Positions 1 through 11,235 of a stretch of 64,000 bases of DNA are shown here, in pieces. The stretch is from the NCBI RefSeq assembly GCF_030440595.1, contig NZ_CP047452.1, positions 1 to 64,000 on the forward strand, written 5' to 3'. This stretch comes from Corynebacterium glucuronolyticum DSM 44120 (lineage in GTDB: Bacteria > Actinomycetota > Actinomycetes > Mycobacteriales > Mycobacteriaceae). Position numbers and translations under genes: made by a program. The notes under the pieces are model-generated. The model made no database searches. It saw nothing but the letters and a program-made list of their open reading frames with translations, and was not told where the DNA came from. Positions within the stretch are counted from its first letter, which is position 1, and each line of letters begins with the position of its first letter.

Positions 1-1584
1 TTGTTAATAAACACTATCCTTGCAGTTAACTGTGAGTCCCTGACCGTCGATGTAGAAAGAACGCCCGCCGCTGTGACAGACCTTTCCTCCTCCCCGGAAC
101 AACTCTGGCGGGACGTCCTCACCACCCTGACCACCCGCGAAAAGGAACCCGATTTCCCGTTCGCGCCGATTTCCCAATCCAACCGCAGCTACCTGCGCCT
201 CACGCGCCCGCTCGCCGTCGTCCAGGGCCACCTCCTCCTCTCCACCCCGCATAAGCTGGCCAAACGCGCGCTCGAAGGCGAAACGGGCCAGGCGGTCGCA
301 CTCGTCTGGGAGGAGGTCACCGGCACCCCGATCAACCTCGCTATCAGTGTCGATCCTTCGCTTGTCGACGACTCCCTCCCCCCGACCTCTACTCCCGAGA
401 CCGCTCCGTCGGTCACCCCTCCACGCGTCCGCGTCACTCGTCCCCGCCCCCCAGAGCCGGCACCCGAGCCCACTCCCGTGCCTGCGGTTCCCCCGAATTA
501 CACCCCATCCACCCAGCCAAAACAGGCGCCCTCGGCCAATTCCACGCTGAACCCGAAGCACACCTTCGAGTCCTTCGTCATCGGCAAGTCCAACCAGTTT
601 TCGCAGGCCGCAGCCTTCGCCGTGGCGGAGTCCCCGGCCGAGGCCTACAACCCGCTGTATATCTGGGGCGGTTCGGGGCTGGGCAAAACCCACCTCCTGC
701 ACGCGACGGGCAATTACGCGCTGCAGCTACATCCGGGGATCCGCGTCATGTACGTCTCCAGTGAGGAATTCACCAATGACTACATCAACTCGGTCCGCGA
801 TGATAAGCAGGAATCCTTCAAGCACCGCTACCGCAACCTGGACATCCTCATGGTTGACGATATCCAGTTCTTGGAGGGCAAGGAGGGCACCCAGGAGGAG
901 TTCTTCCACACCTTTAACGCCCTCCACCAGGCCAATAAGCAGATCATCCTGTCCTCCGACCGGCCGCCGCAAAACCTCGTAACCTTGGAGGATCGCCTCC
1001 GCACCCGTTTCCAGGCCGGCCTCATCACGGATATTCAGCCGCCGGATCTGGAAACGCGCATCGCCATCCTGGAAAAGAAGGCCATCGCCGAGCACGTCCA
1101 GGTGGATCGCGATTCCCTGACGGAGATCGCCACCCCCTTCCCGGGCTCGATCCGGTCTCTCGAGGGGGCGCTTATCCGCGTCACCGCCTTCGCCTCCCTC
1201 ACCCACCGGCAGATCACCCCTGACCTGGTGCGCGAGGCCCTGTCGGATCTCATCGGCACGGAGCAGAACGTGGAGATCACGCCGACGGACATCATCGCCG
1301 AGACGGCCCGCTTCTTCAACCTCCCCGTCAGTCAGTTGCGCGGGAAGACGAAGACGCGCCCCGTCTCGCACGCCCGCCAGCTCGCCATGTACCTGTGCCG
1401 CGAGTTCACCTCCCTGTCCCTGCCCAAGATCGGCGCCGAGTTCGGCAAGGATCACACGACGGTCATGTACGCCGAGCGCAAGATCGGCAAGGAGATGTCC
1501 AAGGATCGCGACACCTATGACCAGGTGCAACAGCTCGCCCAAAACATCAAGCAGGCGGCCTCCCGCCCCGCCCAGCAGCAATAA
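1..1584 (+). CDS. dnaA: Chromosomal replication initiator DnaA
   Basis: AAA+ initiator that binds DnaA boxes at oriC and opens the duplex. The 527-residue frame has an N-terminal DnaB-interaction domain (LWRDVL), a long Pro-rich linker (about residues 125-180), the AAA+ core with Walker A GGSGLGKTH near residue 223 and Walker B MVDDIQF near 285, and the C-terminal DNA-binding domain with the DnaA signature (GKDHTTVMYAERK near 482). The window begins exactly on a TTG start. A GTG at 73 (MTDLSSS...) is an equally good start, because the first 24 residues do not look like the usual DnaA N-terminus. It heads the dnaA-dnaN-recF region and is followed by a strong terminator and the DnaA-box cluster. 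Confidence 0.97.
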   Translation: MLINTILAVNCESLTVDVERTPAAVTDLSSSPEQLWRDVLTTLTTREKEPDFPFAPISQSNRSYLRLTRPLAVVQGHLLLSTPHKLAKRALEGETGQAVALVWEEVTGTPINLAISVDPSLVDDSLPPTSTPETAPSVTPPRVRVTRPRPPEPAPEPTPVPAVPPNYTPSTQPKQAPSANSTLNPKHTFESFVIGKSNQFSQAAAFAVAESPAEAYNPLYIWGGSGLGKTHLLHATGNYALQLHPGIRVMYVSSEEFTNDYINSVRDDKQESFKHRYRNLDILMVDDIQFLEGKEGTQEEFFHTFNALHQANKQIILSSDRPPQNLVTLEDRLRTRFQAGLITDIQPPDLETRIAILEKKAIAEHVQVDRDSLTEIATPFPGSIRSLEGALIRVTAFASLTHRQITPDLVREALSDLIGTEQNVEITPTDIIAETARFFNLPVSQLRGKTKTRPVSHARQLAMYLCREFTSLSLPKIGAEFGKDHTTVMYAERKIGKEMSKDRDTYDQVQQLAQNIKQAASRPAQQQ

Positions 1585-1600
1585 TCACACCCGCCCCCGC

Positions 1601-1651
1601 GCCCCCGCGCCCCGGAATAACACGATCCGGGGCGCGGGGGCTCTTTTTCTT
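1601..1651 (+). terminator. Rho-independent terminator after dnaA
   Basis: A perfect 15-bp GC-rich inverted repeat (1601-1615 with 1627-1641, 11-nt loop) is followed by a T-rich run (1642-1651). It lies 16 nt after the dnaA stop and separates dnaA from the origin region. Confidence 0.9.
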
Positions 1652-2194
1652 CCACAGTCACCCCCTGTGCACAACCACCCAAAAATGACGGAGTTTTCCA
1701 CAGTTTTCCCCAGCGCACGCCCGGAAAAAAAGTTATCCACAGGTTTATTCACATTTGTGAAATTACGGCTTTGTAATTTGGTGATCCTCGTCACATAAAC
1801 CGCAAAACCGCAGTTCACAGTATTCACAATCTCCTGGTTTCGGCTGTGGATAACTCGGAGCCGGCCTGTGGATAAATTGTGGATAACTCGGAACCCCAAA
1901 AAGTTATCCACAGATCGACCGACGTTATCCACAGGCATTCCACAACCGCACTCACATCCCCGACACGCGACGCGACCGGCCAGAATTTGTAATTATCCCC
2001 AGTTTCCACAACGCCTACTGCTTTTACCAAACGGGTTACTTAGAATTACAAGAAGAAACAGGGGACGTGAACAACTTTTCCTCCGCGGGTCCGCTGCGGG
2101 GTAGGTTTGGACATGTCACCTTTTGTCATCCTCATCCGGACGCGAAAAGACCGATTAGCCCGATAGTGAAAACTTGTTAAATTAAAGGAGAAAG
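1652..2194. other. oriC: oriC: DnaA-box cluster between dnaA and dnaN
   Basis: No gene lies in this 540-bp stretch. It holds six exact TTATCCACA boxes: + strand at 1733-1741, 1904-1912 and 1925-1933; - strand at 1845-1853, 1867-1875 and 1878-1886. Near matches occur at 1693-1701 and 1993-2001. The 1867/1878 pair sits 11 bp apart, one helical turn. AT-rich segments (about 1741-1800 and 1985-2060) are candidate unwinding or promoter regions. The position between dnaA and dnaN matches the usual actinobacterial origin. AAAGGAG at 2184-2190 is the dnaN ribosome binding site. Confidence 0.9.
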
Positions 2195-3370
2195 ATGGAA
2201 TCGCACGCTGTCGCCTTCCGTGTAGCCCAGGACGATTTCGCAGACGCAGTGAGCTGGGTCGCCCACAACCTGCCCACCCGCCCCGTGCAGCCGGTGCTCC
2301 GCGGTCTTGTCATTACGGCTACCGATGACGGCCTGGAGCTGGCGGGCTTCGATTACGAGGTGTCCACCAAGGTTCGCCTCAACGCCCAGGTCTTACAAAA
2401 CGGCAGGCTCGCCGTCGCCGGCAAGCTGATTAGCGATATCACCTCTTCGCTGGCGGCGGGCACGGTCGAGGTCGAGACGGACGAGACGCATTCCAAGGTG
2501 CTGTTGTCCTGCGGGAAGGCGAAGTTTGAGCTGCCGATCATCCCGCTCGATGAGTACCCCTCCCTGCCGGCGATGCCGGAGACGGCCGGTCGCGTGGATC
2601 CGCACCAGTTCACGGAGGCCGTCAGCCAGGTCGCCACGGCCGCAGGCAAGGACGATGCGCTTCCCATGCTTACAGGTATTCACGTCGATATCGAGGGCTC
2701 GGACCTCATCATGGCCGCCACGGACCGGTTCCGCCTGGCGGTGCGCCACCTGGAGTGGGAACCGTCCCGTGAGCTGGAGAAATCCAGCCTTTTGATCCCC
2801 GCGCGCACCCTCCTGGATACGGCAAAATCCATGGATAATGGCCTGAATAAGCCGTTGGAGGTTGCCTTGGGTAACGGTCTCATCGGCATGGTCACCGAGA
2901 ATCGTCAGACCACCACCCGGCTTCTCGACGCTGAATTCCCCAACTACAACCCCCTCCTCCCCAAGACCCATAATTACATCGCTACCTGCGACGTCGACGA
3001 ACTTCTCAAGGCCCTGCGCCGCGTCTCCCTCGTCGCCGACAAGTCCGGCCAGATCCGCATGACCTTCTCCGCGGGCCAGGTCTCTCTCACCGCCGCGAAC
3101 TCCGAAAGCGGCGCCGCCGAGGAGGTCCTCCCCGCCGCCTTCCAGGGTATCGAGGATTCCCTCGTCATCGCCTTCAACCCCGCCTACCTGCGCGATGGCC
3201 TGAATGTCATGCGTTCAAAACGCGTCATGTTCGGCTTTACGGATTCCAACCGTTCGGCCATCCTCACCCCGGAGCCGGAGGAGCTTCCGGAGGCCGCCGC
3301 GGACGGTTCCTTCGCCTCACCGCACAGCGCGGTAACCTACCTGCTCATGCCGGTCCGCCTGCCCGGTTAA
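2195..3370 (+). CDS. dnaN: DNA polymerase III beta sliding clamp
   Basis: Ring-shaped processivity clamp that tethers DNA polymerase to DNA. The 391 residues show the three-fold clamp architecture, with typical segments such as LPMLTGIHVDIEG (start of the second domain), ATDRFRLAVR and the C-terminal hydrophobic pocket region ending YLLMPVRLPG. Length is normal for the family (about 370-395). ATG at 2195 has a strong AAAGGAG site 4-5 nt upstream. The recF start follows 3 nt after the stop, indicating cotranscription. Confidence 0.97.
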   Translation: MESHAVAFRVAQDDFADAVSWVAHNLPTRPVQPVLRGLVITATDDGLELAGFDYEVSTKVRLNAQVLQNGRLAVAGKLISDITSSLAAGTVEVETDETHSKVLLSCGKAKFELPIIPLDEYPSLPAMPETAGRVDPHQFTEAVSQVATAAGKDDALPMLTGIHVDIEGSDLIMAATDRFRLAVRHLEWEPSRELEKSSLLIPARTLLDTAKSMDNGLNKPLEVALGNGLIGMVTENRQTTTRLLDAEFPNYNPLLPKTHNYIATCDVDELLKALRRVSLVADKSGQIRMTFSAGQVSLTAANSESGAAEEVLPAAFQGIEDSLVIAFNPAYLRDGLNVMRSKRVMFGFTDSNRSAILTPEPEELPEAAADGSFASPHSAVTYLLMPVRLPG

Positions 3371-3373
3371 GCG

Positions 3374-4498
3374 ATGTTTGTTCGCCACCTGACCCTGAAG
3401 GATTTCCGCAGCTGGCCGGAGCTCGACCTGGAGCTCGGGCCGGGGGTGACGGTGTTCACCGGCGCCAACGGGTTCGGCAAAACGAACATCGTCGAGTCGA
3501 TCTACTACCTGGCTAATCTCTCCTCCCACCGCGTCAAACACGATGCCCCCTTGGTGCGCGCCGGCGCGGATGCCGCCCAGCTCGCGGCCACCGTCGTCTC
3601 CGGCGGGCGGGAGCTCGTCGTCCGCATGACGGTGAAACCCCACGCCGCCAACCTCGCGCAGCTCAACCGCACTCGTCTGCGCCACCCGCGCGAGCTCCTC
3701 GGCGGTGTCCGCTGCGTCCTCTTCTCCCCGGAGGACCTCCACCTCGTCACCGGCGAACCCGAGGGGCGCCGCCGCCTCATCGATTCTGTCATTTCGCAGG
3801 AAACCCCGCGTTTTTCCGCCACCAAGGCGGAGTACGAGCGCGTCCTCAAGCAGCGCAACGCCCTCCTCAAGCAGGCGAAAGCTAATTTTTATCCGTCTAT
3901 GCACGGCATGCTCGATGTCTGGGACAGCCAGCTCGCCTCGCTTGGCGCCGAACTCGTCACCGCCCGCTCCGCCCTCATCGCTCGCCTGCACCCCCTCGTG
4001 GAAGCCGCCTACCTGGAGATTGCCCCGCATTCCCGTCCCCCGGCGATCTCCTATCTCACCCGTGACCAGGGGGAAACCACCGCGGAGACGGAGGCGCTGC
4101 TGCTCACCTCGCTGGCGGAGATCCGCCCCCGCGAGATCGATGCGGGCCGCACCCTCATCGGCCCCCACAAGGATGACCTGGGGCTTTATCTCGGTGAAGC
4201 CCCCGCCAAGGGGTTTGCCTCCCACGGTGAGACGTGGTCTTTTGCCATCGCCCTGAAAATCGCCGTCTTCCGGCTGTTTTCCACCGGTGGCCACATCCCG
4301 ATCCTCATCCTCGATGATGTTTTCGCCGAGCTTGATAACCCCCGTCGACAAGCGCTGACCTCGATGATCCGCAGTGCCGAGCAGGTCCTCATCACCACCG
4401 CTGTCCCCACCGATATCCCCACCGACCTTACCCACACGGACCACACCGTGCTCCTCAAAGATGGGGATTCCTTCCTGGACGTGAGCGACGATGAGTGA
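3374..4498 (+). CDS. recF: RecF recombination/repair ATPase
   Basis: SMC-like ATPase that loads RecA at ssDNA gaps with RecO/RecR. Walker [10 protein letters not shown] is near residue 31, the conserved GPHKDDL segment is about residue 262, and Walker B with the D-loop ([12 protein letters not shown]) is near 311. At 374 residues it is of normal length. It starts 3 nt after dnaN and its last 8 nt overlap the start of the DciA-like gene, so dnaN-recF-dciA is probably one transcript. Confidence 0.96.
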   Translation: MFVRHLTLKDFRSWPELDLELGPGVTVFTGANGFGKTNIVESIYYLANLSSHRVKHDAPLVRAGADAAQLAATVVSGGRELVVRMTVKPHAANLAQLNRTRLRHPRELLGGVRCVLFSPEDLHLVTGEPEGRRRLIDSVISQETPRFSATKAEYERVLKQRNALLKQAKANFYPSMHGMLDVWDSQLASLGAELVTARSALIARLHPLVEAAYLEIAPHSRPPAISYLTRDQGETTAETEALLLTSLAEIRPREIDAGRTLIGPHKDDLGLYLGEAPAKGFASHGETWSFAIALKIAVFRLFSTGGHIPILILDDVFAELDNPRRQALTSMIRSAEQVLITTAVPTDIPTDLTHTDHTVLLKDGDSFLDVSDDE

Positions 4499-4997
4499 GG
4501 AGGATTCCCTCGACTTCTTCTACCAGTCCTTCGAGCGCATCCAGAAGATGGGCAAGGTGTACAAAAAGGTCGAGGCTCCGCCGGAGAAGAAACCGCGCCG
4601 CCGCATCCCCACGGGCAAGGATGGCCGCCGCCTCATCACACCCCGCAAGGTGGAGAACCTCCATTCCATCCTCGGCCGCGAGATCCGTAAGCAGGGCTGG
4701 CAAAAGCCGCTGGCCTCGGGCTGGATCATGGGCCAGTGGGCGGAGATTGTCGGCGCTGATATCGCCAATCACACGAAAATAGAGATGGTGAAGGATACAA
4801 CGCTCTTCATCACGTGTGATTCCACAGCGTGGGCCACAAATTTACGCCTCATGCAGCGCCGCATCCTGCAGACCATCGCCGATATGATCGGTCCTAACAT
4901 CATCACGCAGCTAAAGATTTTCGGGCCAAAACCACCGAGCTGGCGCAAGGGTCGCCTTCACGTCAAGGGTCGCGGTCCGAGAGATACGTATGGCTAA
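4491..4997 (+). CDS. dciA: DciA-family (DUF721) protein
   Basis: A 168-residue protein with the DUF721 region (about residues 55-150: [18 protein letters not shown]...[17 protein letters not shown]). DUF721 proteins between recF and gyrB in actinobacteria correspond to DciA, a helicase-loading factor in bacteria lacking DnaC/DnaI. The basic N-terminal half ([18 protein letters not shown]) is probably disordered. ATG at 4491 overlaps the recF stop by 8 nt, suggesting translational coupling. The replication role is inferred from family and position. Confidence 0.85.
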   Translation: MSEEDSLDFFYQSFERIQKMGKVYKKVEAPPEKKPRRRIPTGKDGRRLITPRKVENLHSILGREIRKQGWQKPLASGWIMGQWAEIVGADIANHTKIEMVKDTTLFITCDSTAWATNLRLMQRRILQTIADMIGPNIITQLKIFGPKPPSWRKGRLHVKGRGPRDTYG

Positions 4998-5005
4998 ATT
5001 TGTGT

Positions 5006-7189
<2,184 letters not shown>

Positions 7190-7206
7190 ACCCGAGTGGC
7201 GAAAAC

Positions 7207-7241
7207 GCCCCGGTAGCCACCATGCTGCCGGGGGCTTTTTC
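7207..7241 (+). terminator. Terminator after gyrB
   Basis: A GCCCCGGTAGC arm pairs with GCTGCCGGGGGC, followed by TTTTT at 7236-7240, 17 nt after the gyrB stop. Confidence 0.8.
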
Positions 7242-7254
7242 GCGCCCACCTGAC

Positions 7255-7333
7255 AAAAGGTAGACATCTATCCGAGGGTCGCACCCATCGACCCAGTCCG
7301 TCACGTTTGCTACGCGCCAAACGTCTACCTTTT
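7255..7333. repeat. Nested inverted repeat between gyrB and the AbiEi-like gene
   Basis: An 11-bp perfect outer inverted repeat (AAAAGGTAGAC at 7255-7265 with its complement at 7323-7333) encloses a second 6-bp repeat (CGTTTG 7304-7309, CAAACG 7318-7323). The right arm runs into a T tract. It could be an additional terminator or a regulatory hairpin ahead of the gene at 7380. Confidence 0.5.
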
Positions 7334-7379
7334 TCTCTACCGGTGGCGAAGACCCCCGCCCCATGTGAAAATGTGAGCC

Positions 7380-8303
7380 ATGAATGTGGGGGAACATCTT
7401 CTTTTCACTCGGGGTCTTAACTCTTTTCAGCGCAATGCGGTGTCTGCGCACATGCAGCTCGCCCGCGGCGTCTACGTAGTTCAGGGGGAATACCAAAAAC
7501 TCAGCCGCGAGGATAAGTACCTCCTCCGCTGCGCCGCCCTGGGCATTGAGGGACGACCACTAATCGGTGCGTCAGCGGCGGCCCTGTGGGGCATGCCCGT
7601 GATCGTCCACAAGCGCGAGCAGGTCCACATCATCGGCACCGGAAGACCCCGCGCAGGCGTGTGCCAGACTCGCCTCACAAGGGGCGATCTGCGCACCACC
7701 ACCGTCTGCGGTTTTGAAATTTCGCTTACCTCCCCAGCCCTGACGGTCATCGATATCGCCCGCTGGCACGGCCTTGCCGAAGCCGTCCGCTGCGGCGACT
7801 TCGCCCTCGCCACCAACCTCACCACCGAAGACGAACTCCTCTACGCGATCCACCACAGAGCCAAAACCAACGGCATCAAAACCGCCCGCACCGCCGTCCG
7901 CCTCATCAACAATCTCTCGGAAAGCCCCCGCGAATCCGATGTCAAGGTCGCCCTTTTCGAAGCCGGCTTCCCCGCCCCCTTTCAGCAAGCCAGCATCTAC
8001 AACACCGACGGCGCCTTCATCGGCCGCGTCGATTTCTTCTACCCCGATAGATCCATCGCTCTCGAGTACGACGGCTTCGGCAAGACCCACGGCGAGTTCG
8101 ATGAACCCACTGTCCTGTCCGTCAACAGGGAACTCACTCGCCACCGCCGCCTCGAAAGCGAAGCCCTCACCCTGATCCGTATCGATAACGAGTCCTGGAA
8201 AACCAAGCTTTTCCTCCGCCAGCTTGACCGCCTCTGGCCACTACGCGGCCGGTTCCCCTCCGATCAGTGGTTTGCCCCGGGGCTCGCTTGGGACAGCGAA
8301 TGA
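7380..8303 (+). CDS. AbiEi-like/DUF559-type protein, paralogue 1
   Basis: 307 residues. The N-terminal half (GEHLLFTRGL...LARGVYV...LLRCAALGIEGRPLIGASAAALWGMP) resembles the winged-helix region of AbiEi-type transcriptional repressors. The C-terminal half resembles the DUF559/Vsr-like PD-(D/E)XK fold: SESPRESDVK, then GRVDFFYP and IALEYDG supply acidic residues expected of a nuclease core. I infer a DNA-binding or nuclease protein. No AbiEii nucleotidyltransferase partner is adjacent, so a complete AbiE system is not present. A clear paralogue is at 19735. There is no Shine-Dalgarno, and a -10-like GAAAAT lies 7 nt before ATG, so the mRNA may be leaderless. Confidence 0.75.
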   Translation: MNVGEHLLFTRGLNSFQRNAVSAHMQLARGVYVVQGEYQKLSREDKYLLRCAALGIEGRPLIGASAAALWGMPVIVHKREQVHIIGTGRPRAGVCQTRLTRGDLRTTTVCGFEISLTSPALTVIDIARWHGLAEAVRCGDFALATNLTTEDELLYAIHHRAKTNGIKTARTAVRLINNLSESPRESDVKVALFEAGFPAPFQQASIYNTDGAFIGRVDFFYPDRSIALEYDGFGKTHGEFDEPTVLSVNRELTRHRRLESEALTLIRIDNESWKTKLFLRQLDRLWPLRGRFPSDQWFAPGLAWDSE

Positions 8304-8317
8304 CGAGCCCCACGTCA

Positions 8318-8782
8318 CTACTCCTTAGAGGATCCCCGCCATTTGGAGCTATTCCACTCCGTCTCGGAGTTATCCCCGGTCGCCGGCGTCTTGATGTCGG
8401 TGACGCAGTTTTGGTAGTACCCGGGTGCGCTGGCCAGCGCACCGATCACAAAGCTGAAGATGGAAAACGCGGCGATCGTCCCGTTGGTGACGAACTTCTC
8501 CACTTGCTGCTTGTCCACCTGCGGCAGCGCCTGCCCAATAATGTCCCGCACGTTCTGCGAGGTGGGCAGCCCGTATTGGGCGCGGATGTTCTCGGGTATG
8601 GCGGCGTAGATGCTGATGATGCCTACAACGGGTGCAGACCACACGAGGGGGTTGGTGTACGTGGTGCCGTTAGCCACGCATTGGTACCCCTTCTGCGTCT
8701 CCTCGGCACCAGCCACGCTGGTCACCCCCGTCAACGCAATTGCCGACGCCACCGTCGCCGCCACCATCCGCTTCGTCTTCAT
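8318..8782 (-). CDS. Small secreted protein of unknown function
   Basis: ATG at 8782 is preceded by a purine-rich AGGTAGG site and gives 154 residues. The frame runs open further upstream, but the signal peptide fixes this start: MKTKRMVAATVASAIALTG followed by VTSVAGA and the mature start EETQKGY. The mature part has two Cys (YQCVANG and YYQNCVTD) that could form a disulfide, and a hydrophobic segment (IAAFSIFSFVIGALASA). It converges with the DUF559-type gene, the stops being 14 nt apart. No family recognised. Confidence 0.7.
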   Translation of the reverse strand: MKTKRMVAATVASAIALTGVTSVAGAEETQKGYQCVANGTTYTNPLVWSAPVVGIISIYAAIPENIRAQYGLPTSQNVRDIIGQALPQVDKQQVEKFVTNGTIAAFSIFSFVIGALASAPGYYQNCVTDIKTPATGDNSETEWNSSKWRGSSKE

Positions 8783-9000
8783 CTTTGTCCTACCTCTCCC
8801 TAGTTTTCGGCTAACTATTATATCTATCCTACGTCCTGGTAGGCGCGTTACAGTGCCTGCGGCCACGGAAAAGGTAGAGCAAGGCGCAATTATCATCACC
8901 ATGTTGACGTTTAAAGAAGCCCCTTGCCCAGCTCCGCGAGAATCGGCCCAGAGCCGAGTATGGCATTGGTTTTGAGTAGTTGATCAAGACGGATCCCCTG

Positions 9001-9141
9001 ATAAGGTCTAACTTGCCATATGCGAAGCCACTAGACACCGGCATTGACCTGCTGGTTCGCTGCAGCGAGGATCAGTTTTGGACAGTTGTCCACTGCAAGT
9101 CCTACGAGGAGAAAATCTACATCCAAAAAGAGCTCGACTGA
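9001..9141 (+). pseudogene. Relic of a type ISP restriction enzyme N-terminus
   Basis: Frame 1 reads YAKPLDTGIDLLVRCSED then QFWTVVHCKSYEEK, ending ELD and TGA at 9139. The pattern DTGIDLxxx...WxxxxCKxY is the PD-(D/E)XK nuclease signature that opens type ISP (LlaGI/LlaBIII-like) single-polypeptide restriction-modification helicases, where it continues DIDSF(L/F). Stops follow at once, so only about 45 codons survive. A matching C-terminal relic on the same strand lies at 15.6-16.0 kb. Confidence 0.55.
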
Positions 9142-9177
9142 TTCCCTCCTTGATGATTCAGGCCACAGTCTCCGATA

Positions 9178-9828
9178 CCGCATGAAATACGCGAACACGT
9201 CGACGCGGCGTTGAAGGAGTTGGAGTGGATCGAAAATTCCGGTCAGGTCTGTGGCACCGGCTTGCCCACGTTGCTGGCGCAGCAGCCCTATCTGTCGGAT
9301 TCCTCCCTCGACCCGGTCTGGAGCTTCCTCGATGAACACGCCATGGTGGTCAATATTCACCCGACTGGCTGCGGTGTTAATTCGCCGTGGTTGCTCCGCC
9401 ACAAGCTGGAGTGGGTCAACGGTGCGCCTGTCGAGGATGCGACGGCTACGTTGGAGCTCCTGAAGGCCGATATACCGTGCCGTTTCCCACGCATCACGTT
9501 CCACGTCGCGCACCTGGGCGGCGATCTCCCCATGCTGGCGCAGCGCATCGAGGATAACTACGAGGACTGGGACGCCTTCCCGGCCTCGCCGAACGAGTCC
9601 CTGCGGAAGTTCTTTTTCGACGCCGCCAACTTCCACGAGCCGTCGTTGGCCCTGGCCGCGGAGACCTTCGGCGTCTCGCAGCTGATGGGTGGTTCCGATT
9701 TCCCGTATTTCCAGGAGGAGAAGTACGTCCGCGCCTTCGACTATGTGCGGACCTCCCGCTTCACCGACGAGGAGAAGAAGTAGATCTTGTGGTCCAACGC
9801 CGCGCGCCTGCTCAAGCTCTCCCTCTAG
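9178..9828 (+). pseudogene. Amidohydrolase-family pseudogene (5' truncated, nonsense codon)
   Basis: From about 9178 the frame encodes the C-terminal two thirds of an ACMSD/amidohydrolase-2 type metal-dependent hydrolase: HEIREHVDAALKELEWI, MVVNIHPTGCGVNSPW, ITFHVAHLGGDLPML and GGSDFPYF, with the His and Asp positions typical of the TIM-barrel site. The N-terminal metal-binding HxH portion is missing. A TAG at 9781-9783 interrupts the frame, which then continues ILWSNAARLLKLSL to a second TAG at 9826-9828. That tail matches the usual family C-terminus. It is therefore non-functional. Confidence 0.75.
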
Positions 9829-10222
9829 CTTCTCGACGCCCCCCTCTACCGCTTTCCCGGATGCTCACCGTGGGTTGATCCACCAGGTTTGAGCCAAGTT
9901 ACCTGGGAACGTTGTCGTCGTGCGGTATGGGCGCGGAGGTGGGACAACCGCAAAAATACGTCGCACGACCGCGTGAAAGATGAGCAGCGCGTGGCATCCC
10001 AATCATGTGGAAGAAAACTTGACGTATGTCACGCACGGACGGAGAAGCGTAAGGTAAGGCTTGCCTATTGTATGAACGGCGGGTAATGTGTCAGCAGTCA
10101 CGGAATAACGCTACATAAGTGTTATCAAAAATGGTGGGGTGTGCTACGCCGGGGCAGTTCAAGTCCACGTGACTCCGCAGGTCGGAAGCTCCACACCCGG
10201 CCACAACTAACCAAGGAGTACC
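9829..10222. other. Intergenic region upstream of the siderophore locus
   Basis: No convincing gene. Short open frames here lack a ribosome binding site and recognisable motifs. The region holds the DtxR-like box at 10050-10068 and, downstream, probable promoter sequence. CCAAGGAG at 10210-10217 is the ribosome binding site of the lipoprotein gene. Confidence 0.6.
10050..10068 (+). promoter_or_regulatory. DtxR-like iron box
   Basis: The 19-bp sequence TAAGGTAAGGCTTGCCTAT is an interrupted palindrome agreeing with the DtxR/IdeR consensus TTAGGTTAGSCTAACCTAA at 14 of 19 positions by eye. It lies about 150 bp upstream of the siderophore-binding lipoprotein, so iron-dependent repression of the whole uptake operon is the natural inference. 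Confidence 0.7.
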
Positions 10223-11167
10223 ATGCACTTCTTTTCCAAACATGCCAAGGCCATAACAGTGTTCCTTACTGTGGCGTCCCTTGCCCTGACGGGATGCGCT
10301 CGAGGCGATGGCGAGAACGATTCCGCCGAGAGCAGCCCGGTTTCGCGCGTGGCCAGCCTTGGCTTAGGGGATGCCGATACCCTTTTGGCGCTCGGTATCA
10401 CGCCCGTTGCGATTGCCCCATGGGGTGCCGAAGGTGACGGCTCAGAATCTGGCGTGGGCCCGTGGTCGGAGGATCTGCTTGGGGATGCGAAACCGGAGAA
10501 AATCTTTAACACGGCCAGTGGCTTCACCGTCGACATCCTAGAAAAAGTCACCGCTACCAACCCCACCCAAATCATCGCGGTGAACCAAGCGGTGGACGCC
10601 CAGGCGAAGGCCTCCCTGGACAAGATCGCCAGCACCACAGTCAAACCCGAGGGCTATCAGGATTGGCAGATTCCGTGGGACAAGCAGGTTGAAACGATCT
10701 CCCAGGCCGTCGGCAAAGAGGAGGAGGGCGACAGGCTCATCAAGGAGACCGAGGAAAAGTTCGCCCAATTCAAGAAGGACCACCCAGAACTGCAGGGCAA
10801 GCGTGCGGCCATCGTGATGCCCTACGAGGGCAAGATTGGTCTGTACACCGACGGCGACGGCCGTGGCCAATTCATTAGGGATTTGGGCTTCACCAACCCG
10901 AAGGAGCTGCAGGGCGATGGCTCGTCGTTCTTCGTGGACTATGCTCCAGAAAACTACGCCAAGCTCAACAACGTGGACTACTTATTTGTACTGGATTACA
11001 ACGGTGCCCTGAATGCACTCAAGAAGGATGCGACTTTCCAGAAACTGGATGTAGTTAAGGACGGCCGTGTGCGGTACTTAGAAACCGATGTGGGAAATGC
11101 GATGAGCATGCCTAACCCGGTAACCATTCCGTGGGTAATTGACAAGTTCGCAGAGCAACTGAAGTAG
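10223..11167 (+). CDS. Iron-siderophore ABC transporter, substrate-binding lipoprotein
   Basis: 314 residues. The lipoprotein signal peptide ends LALTGC (lipobox Cys near residue 26), followed by an acidic linker and a FhuD/FepB-type (TroA-like) bilobal fold (SRVASLGLGDADTLLALGI, VDILEKVTATNPTQIIAVN, GKRAAIVMPYEGKIG). It captures ferric siderophore at the cell surface and delivers it to the two permeases encoded next. It is first in an operon behind a DtxR-like box. The substrate cannot be told from sequence. Confidence 0.9.
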   Translation: MHFFSKHAKAITVFLTVASLALTGCARGDGENDSAESSPVSRVASLGLGDADTLLALGITPVAIAPWGAEGDGSESGVGPWSEDLLGDAKPEKIFNTASGFTVDILEKVTATNPTQIIAVNQAVDAQAKASLDKIASTTVKPEGYQDWQIPWDKQVETISQAVGKEEEGDRLIKETEEKFAQFKKDHPELQGKRAAIVMPYEGKIGLYTDGDGRGQFIRDLGFTNPKELQGDGSSFFVDYAPENYAKLNNVDYLFVLDYNGALNALKKDATFQKLDVVKDGRVRYLETDVGNAMSMPNPVTIPWVIDKFAEQLK

Positions 11168-11235
11168 CTGACACCTGCCTGCGCGGCTCGTACTAGCGCC
11201 GACTTCAACACATCCCACAGAAACTCCATAACCTA

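Noticed and set aside
9889-10086. 65-codon frame before the siderophore operon
   Set aside because: No ribosome binding site or recognisable sequence, and it overlaps the DtxR-like box.
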